DNA from: Verrucomicrobiota bacterium | Lineage (GTDB): Bacteria; Verrucomicrobiota; Kiritimatiellia; CAIQIC01; Lenti-01 | Direction of reading: 5' to 3' | DNA length: 9,771 nt | Assembly: GCA_003451935.1 (NCBI GenBank) | Contig: DMJA01000175.1 | Span: 1-9,771, forward strand | Shown: positions 1-7,195 of the stretch, one piece after another | Layout of the letters: each line of letters begins with the position of its first letter | How positions within the stretch are numbered: the first letter of the stretch is position 1 | The notes under the pieces: generated by a model | Database searches by the model: none | What the model saw: only the letters and a program-made list of their open reading frames with translations | Told to the model about the DNA's origin: nothing | Made by a program: the position numbers and the translations under genes

Positions 1-964
1 CGAGAAGCGCCTGCCCCAGGACGGACGCATCAGCCTGCGCGTGAAGGGCGAGGAGATCGACGTGCGCGTTTCCACCATGCCCACGGTCTATGGAGAAAGC
101 GTGAGCCTGCGCCTCCTGATGCGCTCCAGCGGCATGTACGGCATGGACAAGCTCGGGCTTTTCAAGGACGACGAGGAAATCCTCAACCACCTGATCCGCC
201 GCCCGCACGGCATCCTGCTCGTCACCGGACCCACCGGCTCCGGCAAATCCACCAGCCTCTACGCCTGGCTCCACACCATCAATTCCGTGGACAAACGGAT
301 CCTGACGGTCGAGGACCCGATTGAATACGAGATGGCCGGCATCAACCAGATCCAGATGAAGCCCGAAATCGGCCTGACCTTCGCCGTGGGCCTGCGGCAT
401 ATCCTGCGGCAGGATCCCGACGTGATCATGGTTGGCGAAATCCGCGACCAGGAGACGGCCGACATCGCGATCCGCGCCGCCCTGACGGGCCACCTGGTGT
501 TCAGCACGCTGCACACGAACGATTCCGCCGGCGGGATCACGCGGCTCGTGGACATGGGCATCGAGCCCTTCCTGGTCTCCAGTTCGGTGGAGGCGCTCGT
601 CGCCCAGCGCCTCGTCCGCCGCCTGTGCCCCCGTTGCCGGCGGCCGTGGAACGTGGACATGGCGTTTTTGGAGACCATAGGCTTTCCGATTTCCAAGCTT
701 CTGTCGGGCACGATCTGCGAGCCGGTGGGATGCGAGGATTGCCGCGGCACCGGATACAGCGGCCGCACCGGCATCTACGAGATTCTCGTCATCACCGACG
801 CCATCCGGCAGATGATCGTCGAGCGCCAGTCCGCCGCGGACATCAAGATGAATGCGCTCGAACATGGCATGCGCACCCTGCGGATGGACGGTTGGCGCAA
901 GGTGTTGGCCGGCACGACCACCTTGGAGGAAGTGCTCCGGGTCACGTCGGAGGACGAAGCCTAG
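1..964 (+). CDS. gspE: Type II secretion / type IV pilus assembly ATPase, GspE/PulE family (5' end outside window)
   Basis: This is the C-terminal part of the cytoplasmic hexameric ATPase that powers pseudopilus or pilus assembly at the inner membrane. The frame is open from nt 2, so the gene starts upstream of the window; 320 residues are visible. Numbered from nt 2, the sequence shows Walker A GPTGSGKST (76-84), the Asp box around VEDPIEYE (103-110), a Walker B region DVIMVGEIRD (140-149), the His box TGHLVFSTLHTN (162-173), and the two zinc-binding CxxC pairs CPRC (209-212) and CEDC (244-247). All motifs expected of an active enzyme are present. The wording around the His box (ITRLVDMGIEPFLVSSS, AQRLVRRLC) resembles GspE more than PilB, but a pilus role is not excluded. 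The stop lies 31 bp before the GspF-type gene, so the two are probably cotranscribed. The N-terminal domain is not visible. Confidence 0.95.
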   Translation, partial: EKRLPQDGRISLRVKGEEIDVRVSTMPTVYGESVSLRLLMRSSGMYGMDKLGLFKDDEEILNHLIRRPHGILLVTGPTGSGKSTSLYAWLHTINSVDKRILTVEDPIEYEMAGINQIQMKPEIGLTFAVGLRHILRQDPDVIMVGEIRDQETADIAIRAALTGHLVFSTLHTNDSAGGITRLVDMGIEPFLVSSSVEALVAQRLVRRLCPRCRRPWNVDMAFLETIGFPISKLLSGTICEPVGCEDCRGTGYSGRTGIYEILVITDAIRQMIVERQSAADIKMNALEHGMRTLRMDGWRKVLAGTTTLEEVLRVTSEDEA

Positions 965-995
965 CCCGGCGCAAGCCGCGCGGACGCGTGAAGCG

Positions 996-2333
996 ATGAC
1001 GCAATTCCGTTACATCGCCAAGAGCCGGACCGGCGATCGGCAGGAGGGGGTCCTCGAAGCCGCCGACAAGCGTGCGCTGCTGTCGCAGCTCGGCCGCATG
1101 GGCCTCGTTCCCATTTCCGTGGCGGATGAGCAGGGCCCCGCCCAGGCGCCTGCCCCCAAGCCGTCCGCCAAGCCGAAGGCCGGCGCGAAACCGGCGGCCA
1201 AGTCGGCGGGCCCGGCCATGGCGGCGGCCCGGTCCCCTGCGGAGTCCCCGCCCCGGAAATGGTTCCGCTTCGAAAAAAGCCTGCGGGCCCGATCCCACCT
1301 GAAGGTGGGGGAGCTGCTGCTGTTCACCAGCGAGCTGTCCGACCTGCTGGCGTCGGGCATGACGCTGGGCTCGGCGCTGCACGCGCTGGCCCAGCGCGAG
1401 ACCGGCAAGGCGCAGGACGCCATCGTGACGGACCTGCGCGATGAAATCGTTTCAGGCGCAAGCCTGTCCGCCGCGCTGTCCAAATGGCCGGCCAGTTTTC
1501 CGGCGCTCTATGTCAGCATGGTGAAGGCCGGCGAGGCCAGCGGGCAGCTGTCGGGCGTGCTCGAACGGCTGGTGAAGCACTATGAGCGCGTGCAGGCCGC
1601 CCGGGAAAAGGTCGGCATGGCCCTCGTCTATCCGCTGATCGTGATGCTGGTCGGCATTGCCGCGCTGATCTTCATGATGATCTTCGTGGTGCCGCGCTTT
1701 TCCGCCATGTTCGAGGAGCTGGGCGGCACCCTTCCGTTGCCGACGCGGATCCTCATCGGCATGAGCAAGGGGCTGTTGAAGTATGGCTGGGCCATCGCGA
1801 TCGGCGGGTTTTTCGGCGTCGCGGCGCTTCGCCGCCTGTTGCGGACGCCCGCGGGAATCGAGTGGAAGGACCGCTTCCTGCTGCGCATGCCCGTGGTCGG
1901 CAACATCGTCCGCGCCAACGCGTTCGCGAATTTCGCCCATACCCTCGGCACGCTGCTGGCCAACGGCGTGCAGGTCCTGCAGGCGCTCGCCATCGTGGAG
2001 CATACCGTTGACAATTCCGTCATCGCCCAGGCCATCCATGGAGCCAAGGATCGCGTCACCGACGGCTCGACCATCTCGCGCCCCCTTTCGCAGGACGGCG
2101 TGTTCCCCCGCCTGCTCACCGACATGCTGGCCATCGGCGAGGAGTCCGGCGACCTGGCCTCCGCGCTCGAGCACATCGGCCGCCGCTACGACAACGAGCT
2201 CGACCGCGCCGTCAAGCTCTTCACCACCATTCTGGAGCCCCTCATGATGCTGCTGATCGCCGTGGCGGTCGGGTTCATGGCCATCAGCATGCTGCTGGCC
2301 GTGTTCGAATTGACCAGCGGGCTCAACGCCTGA
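996..2333 (+). CDS. gspF: Type II secretion / type IV pilus inner-membrane platform protein, GspF/PilC family
   Basis: This 445-residue integral inner-membrane protein would bind the GspE-type ATPase and form the platform from which pilin-like subunits are assembled. The start at ATG 996 was chosen because the protein then opens MTQFRYIAKSRTGDRQEGVLEA, the normal GspF N-terminus; the open frame continues upstream to 852 but that part overlaps gspE and has no family character. Two T2SSF domains are visible, about 106-230 and 310-432, with the conserved VKAGEASGQL (176-185) and its second-domain counterpart IGEESGDLASAL (380-391). Three membrane segments fall near 208-233, 263-281 and 412-437, as usual. 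Between the short N-terminal domain and the first T2SSF domain is a low-complexity Ala/Pro/Lys linker (about 46-88), which makes the protein longer than the typical 400-405 residues. No strong ribosome binding site is seen. No pseudopilin gene follows. Confidence 0.95.
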   Translation: MTQFRYIAKSRTGDRQEGVLEAADKRALLSQLGRMGLVPISVADEQGPAQAPAPKPSAKPKAGAKPAAKSAGPAMAAARSPAESPPRKWFRFEKSLRARSHLKVGELLLFTSELSDLLASGMTLGSALHALAQRETGKAQDAIVTDLRDEIVSGASLSAALSKWPASFPALYVSMVKAGEASGQLSGVLERLVKHYERVQAAREKVGMALVYPLIVMLVGIAALIFMMIFVVPRFSAMFEELGGTLPLPTRILIGMSKGLLKYGWAIAIGGFFGVAALRRLLRTPAGIEWKDRFLLRMPVVGNIVRANAFANFAHTLGTLLANGVQVLQALAIVEHTVDNSVIAQAIHGAKDRVTDGSTISRPLSQDGVFPRLLTDMLAIGEESGDLASALEHIGRRYDNELDRAVKLFTTILEPLMMLLIAVAVGFMAISMLLAVFELTSGLNA

Positions 2334-2364
2334 ACGGACAGGGCCCAGCCGCGGCAGAGGGACC

Positions 2365-2371
2365 GGAGAGG
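2365..2371 (+). promoter_or_regulatory. Ribosome binding site for the GT90 gene
   Basis: GGAGAGG is a good Shine-Dalgarno match. It lies 9 nt upstream of ATG 2381 and only 3 nt upstream of ATG 2375, which favours the second ATG as the start of the GT90 gene. Confidence 0.6.
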
Positions 2372-2374
2372 CGC

Positions 2375-3358
2375 ATGCGAATGGCCAGGCAGAAGAATCT
2401 GAGGTTGCCCTACTACGTGGCCAACCTCCTGCGGTTTTCCCTTCCGGACGGCATCTGGCGGGCGCGGCGGGAACAAATCCTCGGCCGCCTCCGCGACCGC
2501 GATGCGGAGGCCGTCCTGGACCGCGTCCATTACTACAACAAAATCGCCGAGCGCTTTGCGCTGGATCCCGCCCGGCCCGTCTTCCGGTTTTCGTTCCTCC
2601 GGGGTCCGCGGAACTACTACATGGATTTGCACGAATACCTGCGGTATTTCGATCCCCGCCTGAAGGTGCACTTCCTGTTCGGCGACATCGCCACCGTGCC
2701 GGAGGTCCCGACCATCGTCAAGGCGCGGCCGCTCGTTCCCGGCAACGCCAATTCCGTCCTCTTCAATCTCAACAAGATCCGCCACTATGTTTTTGCGAAG
2801 GACGGCTTGGATTTCGAACAGAAGATCGACAAGCTCGTGTGGCGCGGCAACGCCAAGCAGGAAAACCGGAAGCAGTTCCTGGCCCGGTTCTACGGCCACG
2901 AACGCTGCGACGTCGGGCATGCCCACCGGAAGAATCGGAACAGCCCCTGGACCCGGGGATATCTGGGCATTTCCGGCCAGTTGAAATACAAGTTCATCCT
3001 CTCCCTCGAAGGCAACGATGTCGCCTCCAACCTGAAGTGGATCATGTCCTCGAATTCCCTGTGTTTCATGGCCCGGCCGCAACGGGAAACCTGGTTCATG
3101 GAGGGGCGCCTGGCCCCCGGTTTCCACTATGTCCTCTTGAAGGACGACTTCTCGGATTTGGAAGAGCAGATGGACCATTATTTGTCCTGCCCGGACGAAG
3201 CCAGGGAAATCATCCGCAATGCCAACCGCCATGTGGACCAGTTCCGGGACCGGGAACTGGAGCGGCTGGTGTCCCTGCTGGTGCTGGAGAAATATTTCGA
3301 AATGTCGGGGCAGGTGCCGGGCGCGGGCAAGGGAATGGAACGGGAAGGCCGCGGATGA
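2375..3358 (+). CDS. Glycosyltransferase family 90 (CAP10/lipopolysaccharide-modifying type)
   Basis: This 327-residue protein is probably a cytoplasmic sugar-nucleotide-dependent glycosyltransferase of family GT90, which includes fungal CAP10, animal POGLUT enzymes and bacterial lipopolysaccharide-modifying enzymes. Visible family features are KLVWRGNA (153-160), the block KYKFILSLEGNDVASNLKW (204-222) and LAPGFHYVLLKDDFSDLEEQ (246-265), which correspond to the family's WRG, EGN and HYVP/DL elements. There is no signal peptide or convincing membrane segment. Two ATG codons, 2375 and 2381, compete as start. A GGAGAGG at 2365-2371 lies 9 nt before 2381 but only 3 nt before 2375, so 2381 is likely the true start (325 residues). 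The 41-bp gap after gspF contains no clear terminator, so readthrough from the secretion genes is possible. The stop overlaps the ATG of the next gene. Donor and acceptor sugars cannot be read from the sequence. Confidence 0.85.
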   Translation: MRMARQKNLRLPYYVANLLRFSLPDGIWRARREQILGRLRDRDAEAVLDRVHYYNKIAERFALDPARPVFRFSFLRGPRNYYMDLHEYLRYFDPRLKVHFLFGDIATVPEVPTIVKARPLVPGNANSVLFNLNKIRHYVFAKDGLDFEQKIDKLVWRGNAKQENRKQFLARFYGHERCDVGHAHRKNRNSPWTRGYLGISGQLKYKFILSLEGNDVASNLKWIMSSNSLCFMARPQRETWFMEGRLAPGFHYVLLKDDFSDLEEQMDHYLSCPDEAREIIRNANRHVDQFRDRELERLVSLLVLEKYFEMSGQVPGAGKGMEREGRG

Positions 3359-5505
3359 GGCCAGACCCGCAGCCGGCGCTGGATTCGCCGCGGTTCTGCC
3401 GTGCCTTGGACGATGCGGGCTGGCAATGGATGGAAGGCCGCGCGCGCGGTTTGCTCTCCGGCTCACCCGTCACCCTTCCGCATTGTTGGAATGCCGCCGG
3501 GGAATACCTCCCCGGCGTTTTGCCCCGGCGCGGGTGGGCGACCTATCAGCTCGATTTCGATTTGCCGGAATGGGATGGCCAACGGGAATGGCGGTTGCGT
3601 TGCGGCGGCTTCTACGGCGTGGGCCAGGCGTGGCTCAACGGACAATCCATCGGCCGATTCAACGGCGACTACCTGGGCTTCGATCTGGAGGCGACGGGTG
3701 CGTTGCAGGCGGGGCCAAACCGCATCGTCATTCAGGTGTGCAATCGGTATGCGCGAAATATCCTTCCGGGAATTCCGGATCCGGATTTCCATCTGTACGG
3801 CGGGCTGGGGGGCGGCATGCATCTGGCCGCCCTGCCGCGGGTTCGCCTGTCCCGCGACGATGGCCCAATGACCATGGATGAGACCCATCCCGGCGACGTC
3901 TGCGTCGAAATCGGAATGGCGAACCGCGGCGGATCCTGTGCCGGCACCTCCGTGCAAATCGCCATCCGCGACCCCGCTGGCCGCGTGGTGGCCGAATCGC
4001 AGTCCGTGGAGGTCGCTCTTTCGCCAGACGAAACCGCCCGTCGGGAAATCCGCTGCACCATTCCTGGCGCGCAATTATGGAGTCCGGAAAATCCGGTCCT
4101 TTATGCCGTCGAAGCCACCTTGCGGCAGGGCGGGCGCGTGTTGGACCGGTTGTCGTGGAATTTCGGCCTGCGCACGGCGCGGTTCGACCGCGAGCAGGGA
4201 TTCACGCTCAATGGGCGGCCGTTCGTGCTGCGCGGCGTGAACCGGCATGAAAACGTGCCGGGCCTCGGCTTCGCCCTGCCGCGCGCGCTGCACGAAGCGG
4301 ACGCGCGCCAGATCAAAGCCCTGGGGCTCAATTTCGTCCGCCTCTCGCACTATCCGCAGTCCCCGGCGTTTTTGGACGCCTGCGACCGGCTGGGCATCCT
4401 GGTCTATGCGGAACTCTGCTCGTGGAAGAAAATCCGCGGCGGCGGCTGGCTCGCCGCCGCTGAATCGCAGCTGGAACGGATGATCCGCCGCGACCGGCAC
4501 CATCCGTCCCTCATTCTCTGGGGCCTCGGCAATGAAGGCCGCGACCGCAAGGTCTTCCTGCGCCTGATGGAATTGGCCCGCACGCTGGATCCGTCCCGGC
4601 CCACCATCTATGCCGAAAACCACGCCTACCGCGCCCGCCGCAAAAAGACGGCCGGCCTGACCGACGTGTGGGGCCTCAATTACGAATTCGACGCGCTGGA
4701 TTTCGCGAGGTCGTCGGCGCCCTCGGGATGCGTCGTGGTTTCCGAATGCGCCAACCTGCCCTACGCCCGCCGCGGACATTGGCCGGCGGAAGCGCAGCAG
4801 CTCCAGCTGATCCGCGATGCCGTTCAACGCGTGGAAGGCGCCGGTCCCGGCGCCGCGGGTTGGGCGCTCTGGGGCTTCGCCGACTACGCCACGCCCCGGC
4901 GCCAGCGCTGGTTCCGCGAGTGCGGCGTCGTGGATGGCTGGCGCGTCCCGAAGATGGCGGCCGACTGGCTCCAGGCCCGCTATGGCGCGGCCCCCTTTTT
5001 GAGCGTCCGCGGCGATTGGTCATTCGCCGCCGGGCCGCGCCGCCGCCTGTATTTCGTGACCAACTGCACCGAAATCAAAATCCTTCGCGCGGAAGGCTCC
5101 AGCGAAACGCGAGCAACGCCAGTGCCGGATTTGTATGAAATCGATCTAGACTTCGACGGCGGGCCGATCCGGTTCGTGGGCAACGGAGCCGAAGCGACTC
5201 TGTTGCCGTGGGGCGAGCCAGCCAGATTTTCCGTGCGGACCGAAACCATGGCGTCCAATTTGTTCCGGTGTTGGCTTCAAGTCGCCGATGAGCACGGCGC
5301 GCCGGTGCAAGGTTTCGAAGGCGACGCGCGGATCCGGTTGCCGGCCGGGGCGCGGGGCTCGCTGGTTGGCAGCGAGAGAGCGCCGGTGCATGCGGGCGCG
5401 GCGGCCTGGACTGTCGAGACGGCGCGCCCTGCGGAAAAAATCGCGATGGAATGCGCCGTGGATGGTTTTCCGGCGCAAACGATTTTCCTGGGGGGGGCGC
5501 CATGA
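3355..5505 (+). CDS. Glycoside hydrolase family 2 beta-glycosidase (beta-galactosidase/glucuronidase-like)
   Basis: This 716-residue retaining beta-glycosidase belongs to family GH2. The start at ATG 3355 sits in an ATGA overlap with the GT90 stop and has GGAAGG 6 nt upstream; the open frame extends further 5' only within the GT90 gene. The N-terminal jelly-roll sugar-binding domain (about 43-165) carries the family's YGGLGGGMHL (148-157). An Ig-like domain follows (about 175-275). The TIM barrel begins near FTLNGRPFVLRGVNRHE (283-299), with VRLSHYPQSPAFLDACDRLG (328-347). The acid/base is E394 in WGLGNEG and the likely nucleophile is E464 in VVSEC; an aromatic WALWGFADY (503-511) follows. 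A C-terminal beta-rich region (about 545-716) is less conserved. No signal peptide is seen, so it is probably cytoplasmic. That is unusual for a polysaccharide-degrading enzyme and suggests a job within the glycan cassette. Substrate (galactoside, glucuronide or other) is unknown. Confidence 0.92.
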   Translation: MRPDPQPALDSPRFCRALDDAGWQWMEGRARGLLSGSPVTLPHCWNAAGEYLPGVLPRRGWATYQLDFDLPEWDGQREWRLRCGGFYGVGQAWLNGQSIGRFNGDYLGFDLEATGALQAGPNRIVIQVCNRYARNILPGIPDPDFHLYGGLGGGMHLAALPRVRLSRDDGPMTMDETHPGDVCVEIGMANRGGSCAGTSVQIAIRDPAGRVVAESQSVEVALSPDETARREIRCTIPGAQLWSPENPVLYAVEATLRQGGRVLDRLSWNFGLRTARFDREQGFTLNGRPFVLRGVNRHENVPGLGFALPRALHEADARQIKALGLNFVRLSHYPQSPAFLDACDRLGILVYAELCSWKKIRGGGWLAAAESQLERMIRRDRHHPSLILWGLGNEGRDRKVFLRLMELARTLDPSRPTIYAENHAYRARRKKTAGLTDVWGLNYEFDALDFARSSAPSGCVVVSECANLPYARRGHWPAEAQQLQLIRDAVQRVEGAGPGAAGWALWGFADYATPRRQRWFRECGVVDGWRVPKMAADWLQARYGAAPFLSVRGDWSFAAGPRRRLYFVTNCTEIKILRAEGSSETRATPVPDLYEIDLDFDGGPIRFVGNGAEATLLPWGEPARFSVRTETMASNLFRCWLQVADEHGAPVQGFEGDARIRLPAGARGSLVGSERAPVHAGAAAWTVETARPAEKIAMECAVDGFPAQTIFLGGAP

Positions 5506-6575
5506 TTCCGCGCGTGGCGCATCTGCACACCAACCCGGATTGGGGCGGGGGGGAAAACCAGTTGCTGGCGCTGGCGCTCCGAATGCACGCGCGCGGGATA
5601 TTCACCGTGCTGGCCACCCCGGTCGACGGGGAACTCGCCCGCCGCGCGCGGCAAGCGGGCGTGCGGGTGATCGGCTTGGCAAAGGGCGCGCCCGCCCGCC
5701 GCCAGTTGTTGCTGGATTTGCAGGAGTTTAATCTGACTCATCTGCATGCGCATGACTCGGGTTCCACCTCCCTGGGCATTTGGCTCAAGCGCCGCTTGCG
5801 GGTGCCGCTGGTCTTGACCCGGCGGATCGCGTCGCCGCTGCGGCGCAATCCGCTTTCGCGCTGGAAATATTCCCCGCGCCGCCTGGATGGCGTCATCGCC
5901 ATCTCCGGAACCGTCCGCGACGTGATGGTCCGCAGCGGCTATCCCGCCGGGCGCATCCGCCTCGCCCCGTCCGGCGTGGATGTCGCGGCCCTGGGCCGAA
6001 TTCCCCTGGAACCGGGATTCCGCGCGCCGTACGGAACGGATTTTCTCGTGGGCGGCCTGGGCCGGCTGGCCCACAAGAAAAACTGGATGCTGATGGTGCG
6101 CGCAGCGGAAATCCTGTTGCGCGAGCCGCTGCCCATCCAATGGGTGGTCGCCGGGGACGGTCCGGACCGCGTCGAACTGGAAAAGGCGATCCAGCAGGCA
6201 GGGCTGGCGGACCGCTTCCACCTGCTGGGCTTCCGCGCCGACGCGACGCACCTGTTGCGTCAATTCGATCTGCTTTGCTTCCCGTCCCGCATGGAGGGTG
6301 CTTCGGTGACCGTCCGCGAGGCGATGGCGATGGGCGTGCCCGTTGTTGCCGCCGATGCCCCGGGTGTCGTCGAGTCACTGGCTGGCCATGGCTGGATCGT
6401 GGGCAGCGGCGATCCCCAGGCGATGGCGAATGCCGTCCGCGCCGCACTGCAGGATTCCGCCGCCCGCCGGGCCCATGCCGAAGGCGCCCGCACCTATGCG
6501 CAGACGCACTACGATTTTGAACACATGGTGGAGGCCACCTTGGCCGCCTACGCCTCGATGGAATCCGTGCGATGA
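5502..6575 (+). CDS. Glycosyltransferase family 4 (GT-B fold, retaining)
   Basis: This 357-residue cytoplasmic or membrane-associated transferase moves a sugar from a nucleotide donor to a glycan acceptor. It starts at ATG 5502, in an ATGA overlap with the GH2 stop. The N-terminal domain has the glycine-rich acceptor loop WGGGENQLL (14-22). The C-terminal domain has GRLAHKKN (187-194), AGDGPDR (217-223) and the GT4 E-x7-E motif, E265 and E273 in MEGASVTVREAM, followed by GVPVVAADAPGVVE, all typical of an active GT4 enzyme. There is no membrane segment. A run of eight G residues (5490-5497) just before the start may act as a poor Shine-Dalgarno. Its stop overlaps the ATG of tatD. Together with the GT90 gene it suggests stepwise synthesis of a lipopolysaccharide core, capsule or similar glycan; the sugar is not predictable. 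Confidence 0.92.
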   Translation: MIPRVAHLHTNPDWGGGENQLLALALRMHARGIFTVLATPVDGELARRARQAGVRVIGLAKGAPARRQLLLDLQEFNLTHLHAHDSGSTSLGIWLKRRLRVPLVLTRRIASPLRRNPLSRWKYSPRRLDGVIAISGTVRDVMVRSGYPAGRIRLAPSGVDVAALGRIPLEPGFRAPYGTDFLVGGLGRLAHKKNWMLMVRAAEILLREPLPIQWVVAGDGPDRVELEKAIQQAGLADRFHLLGFRADATHLLRQFDLLCFPSRMEGASVTVREAMAMGVPVVAADAPGVVESLAGHGWIVGSGDPQAMANAVRAALQDSAARRAHAEGARTYAQTHYDFEHMVEATLAAYASMESVR

Positions 6576-7000
6576 GACTGTTCGACACGCATGCGCATTT
6601 CGACAGCTTCGCGGCAGAGGGGACTGTTGTGGAGGTGCTGGAGCGCGCGGCGGTCGCGGGCGTGGCGCGGATGTGCGCCGTCGGCAGTTCGGAGGTCTCG
6701 AACGAACTGGTCGTCCGGCTCGCGCAGGAGCATCCCGAATCACTCGTGGCCGCCGTCGGCTACGACCGCGATCAAACCGGCAAGCCGCACGGCTTGAACA
6801 AGCTCGCGGAGTTGGCGAAACAGCCTCGTGTCGTGGCGGTGGGGGAGATCGGCCTCGATTACTACTATTCGGCGGAAACCGCTCCCGCCCAGCGCGCGCT
6901 GTTCGGCCAGATGCTGGAGTTCGCGGCGGAACGCCGATTGCCCGTCTTGGTCCACAGCCGCTTTGCGGACGACGACACGATCGAGATGCTCGGCGAGTTT
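6572..7000 (+). pseudogene. tatD: TatD-family metal-dependent hydrolase, truncated at the 3' end by a repeat region
   Basis: TatD proteins are TIM-barrel metal-dependent hydrolases with DNase or related activity, normally about 260 residues. This copy starts at ATG 6572, in an ATGA overlap with the GT4 stop. It matches the family for 143 residues: metal ligands H7 and H9 in FDTHAHFD, E92 in VAVGEIGLDYYYS, and H128 in LPVLVHSR, then DDTIEMLGEF. Similarity stops at nt 7000, at the first palindromic repeat. The second half, including the expected HCFSG-type histidine and the ETDAPYL-type aspartate, is absent. The frame stays open to 8431, first across repeats and then antisense to trpB, so any translated tail would be meaningless. 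It is probably inactive. Alternatives are an assembly join at a repeat or a shortened protein with a new tail. Family assignment is firm; the cause of the break is inferred. Confidence 0.85.
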
Positions 7001-7031
7001 TCCACAGCGTGGAAACATACGGTTTCAGACC

Positions 7032-7052
7032 CCCATGGCCTTGCGCCATGGG
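7032..7052. repeat. Hairpin A: 8-bp GC-rich stem with CTTGC loop
   Basis: CCCATGGC at 7032-7039 and GCCATGGG at 7045-7052 form a perfect 8-bp stem around the 5-nt loop CTTGC. It lies between palindrome copies 1 and 2. It is not followed by a T-run on either strand, so it is not a classical terminator. Confidence 0.7.
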
Positions 7053-7062
7053 TGAATGAGGT

Positions 7063-7102
7063 TGGACCTGGTTCACCTGTCCCGCAAGGGGACAGGGGTC
7101 CA
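7063..7102. repeat. Hairpin B: two-part stem with GCAAG loop, complementary to the loop of hairpin A
   Basis: CCTGTCCC at 7076-7083 pairs with GGGACAGG at 7089-7096 around the loop GCAAG. An outer 6-bp stem, TGGACC at 7063-7068 with GGTCCA at 7097-7102, extends it, leaving a 7-nt bulge (7069-7075) on one side. The loop is the exact reverse complement of the CTTGC loop of the hairpin 36 bp upstream. Confidence 0.7.
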
Positions 7103-7107
7103 GGAAG

Positions 7108-7138
7108 AAAAGTTTTCCACAGTGTGGAAAACTTTTTT
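7108..7138 (+). terminator. Possible (bidirectional) terminator formed by the 29-bp palindrome
   Basis: The perfect palindrome at 7108-7136 gives an RNA stem of GTTTTCCA/TGGAAAAC with flanking A4/T4 pairs around a CAGTG loop, and a run of six T at 7133-7138 on the plus strand. On the minus strand the stem ends in four T. The stem is AT-rich, so termination strength is uncertain. The position between convergent genes fits a terminator role, but a protein-binding site is equally possible. Confidence 0.4.
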
Positions 7139-7157
7139 CCATTGTGTGGAAAAATCG

Positions 7158-7190
7158 CGAAAACTTTTTCCATTGTGTGGAAAACCTTTT
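7158..7190 (-). terminator. Possible terminator just downstream of trpB
   Basis: Reading the minus strand, palindrome copy 4 (7166-7184) starts 11 nt after the trpB stop. It forms TTTTCCA/TGGAAAA with a 5-nt loop, followed by AGTTTT. Its place immediately after the last gene of the trp block fits a terminator; the short AT-rich stem makes it weak. Confidence 0.35.
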
Positions 7191-7195
7191 TGGGG

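Larger units (their letters stand above)
6997..7184. repeat. Cluster of four TTTTCCA-N5-TGGAAAA palindromes
   Basis: Four copies of an inverted repeat, TTTTCCA / 5-nt spacer / TGGAAAA, occupy the space between the broken tatD and the end of trpB. Copy 1 is at 6998-7016 (spacer CAGCG, right arm imperfect). Copy 2 is at 7113-7131 (CAGTG), inside a perfect 29-bp palindrome at 7108-7136 centred on nt 7122. Copy 3 is at 7134-7154 (TTGTG) and copy 4 at 7166-7184 (TTGTG). The centres of copies 2, 3 and 4 are 22 and 31 bp apart, close to two and three helical turns. They could be dimeric protein-binding sites, bidirectional terminators, or a dispersed palindromic element; the sequence alone does not decide. 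Confidence 0.85.

Noticed and set aside
852..995. Upstream extension of the GspF frame to 852
   Set aside because: It overlaps gspE in another frame and lacks GspF similarity; ATG 996 gives the standard N-terminus.
2839..3354. The GH2 frame is open upstream to 2839, which would add 172 residues
   Set aside because: That stretch lies within the GT90 gene, its translation is Pro/Arg-rich without family similarity, and an ATGA-overlap start with a ribosome binding site exists at 3355.
5490..5497. Run of eight G residues just before the GH2/GT4 overlap, considered as a programmed slippage site
   Set aside because: It falls five codons before the GH2 stop, and slippage would not produce a meaningful fusion; the in-frame reading and ATGA overlap explain both genes.
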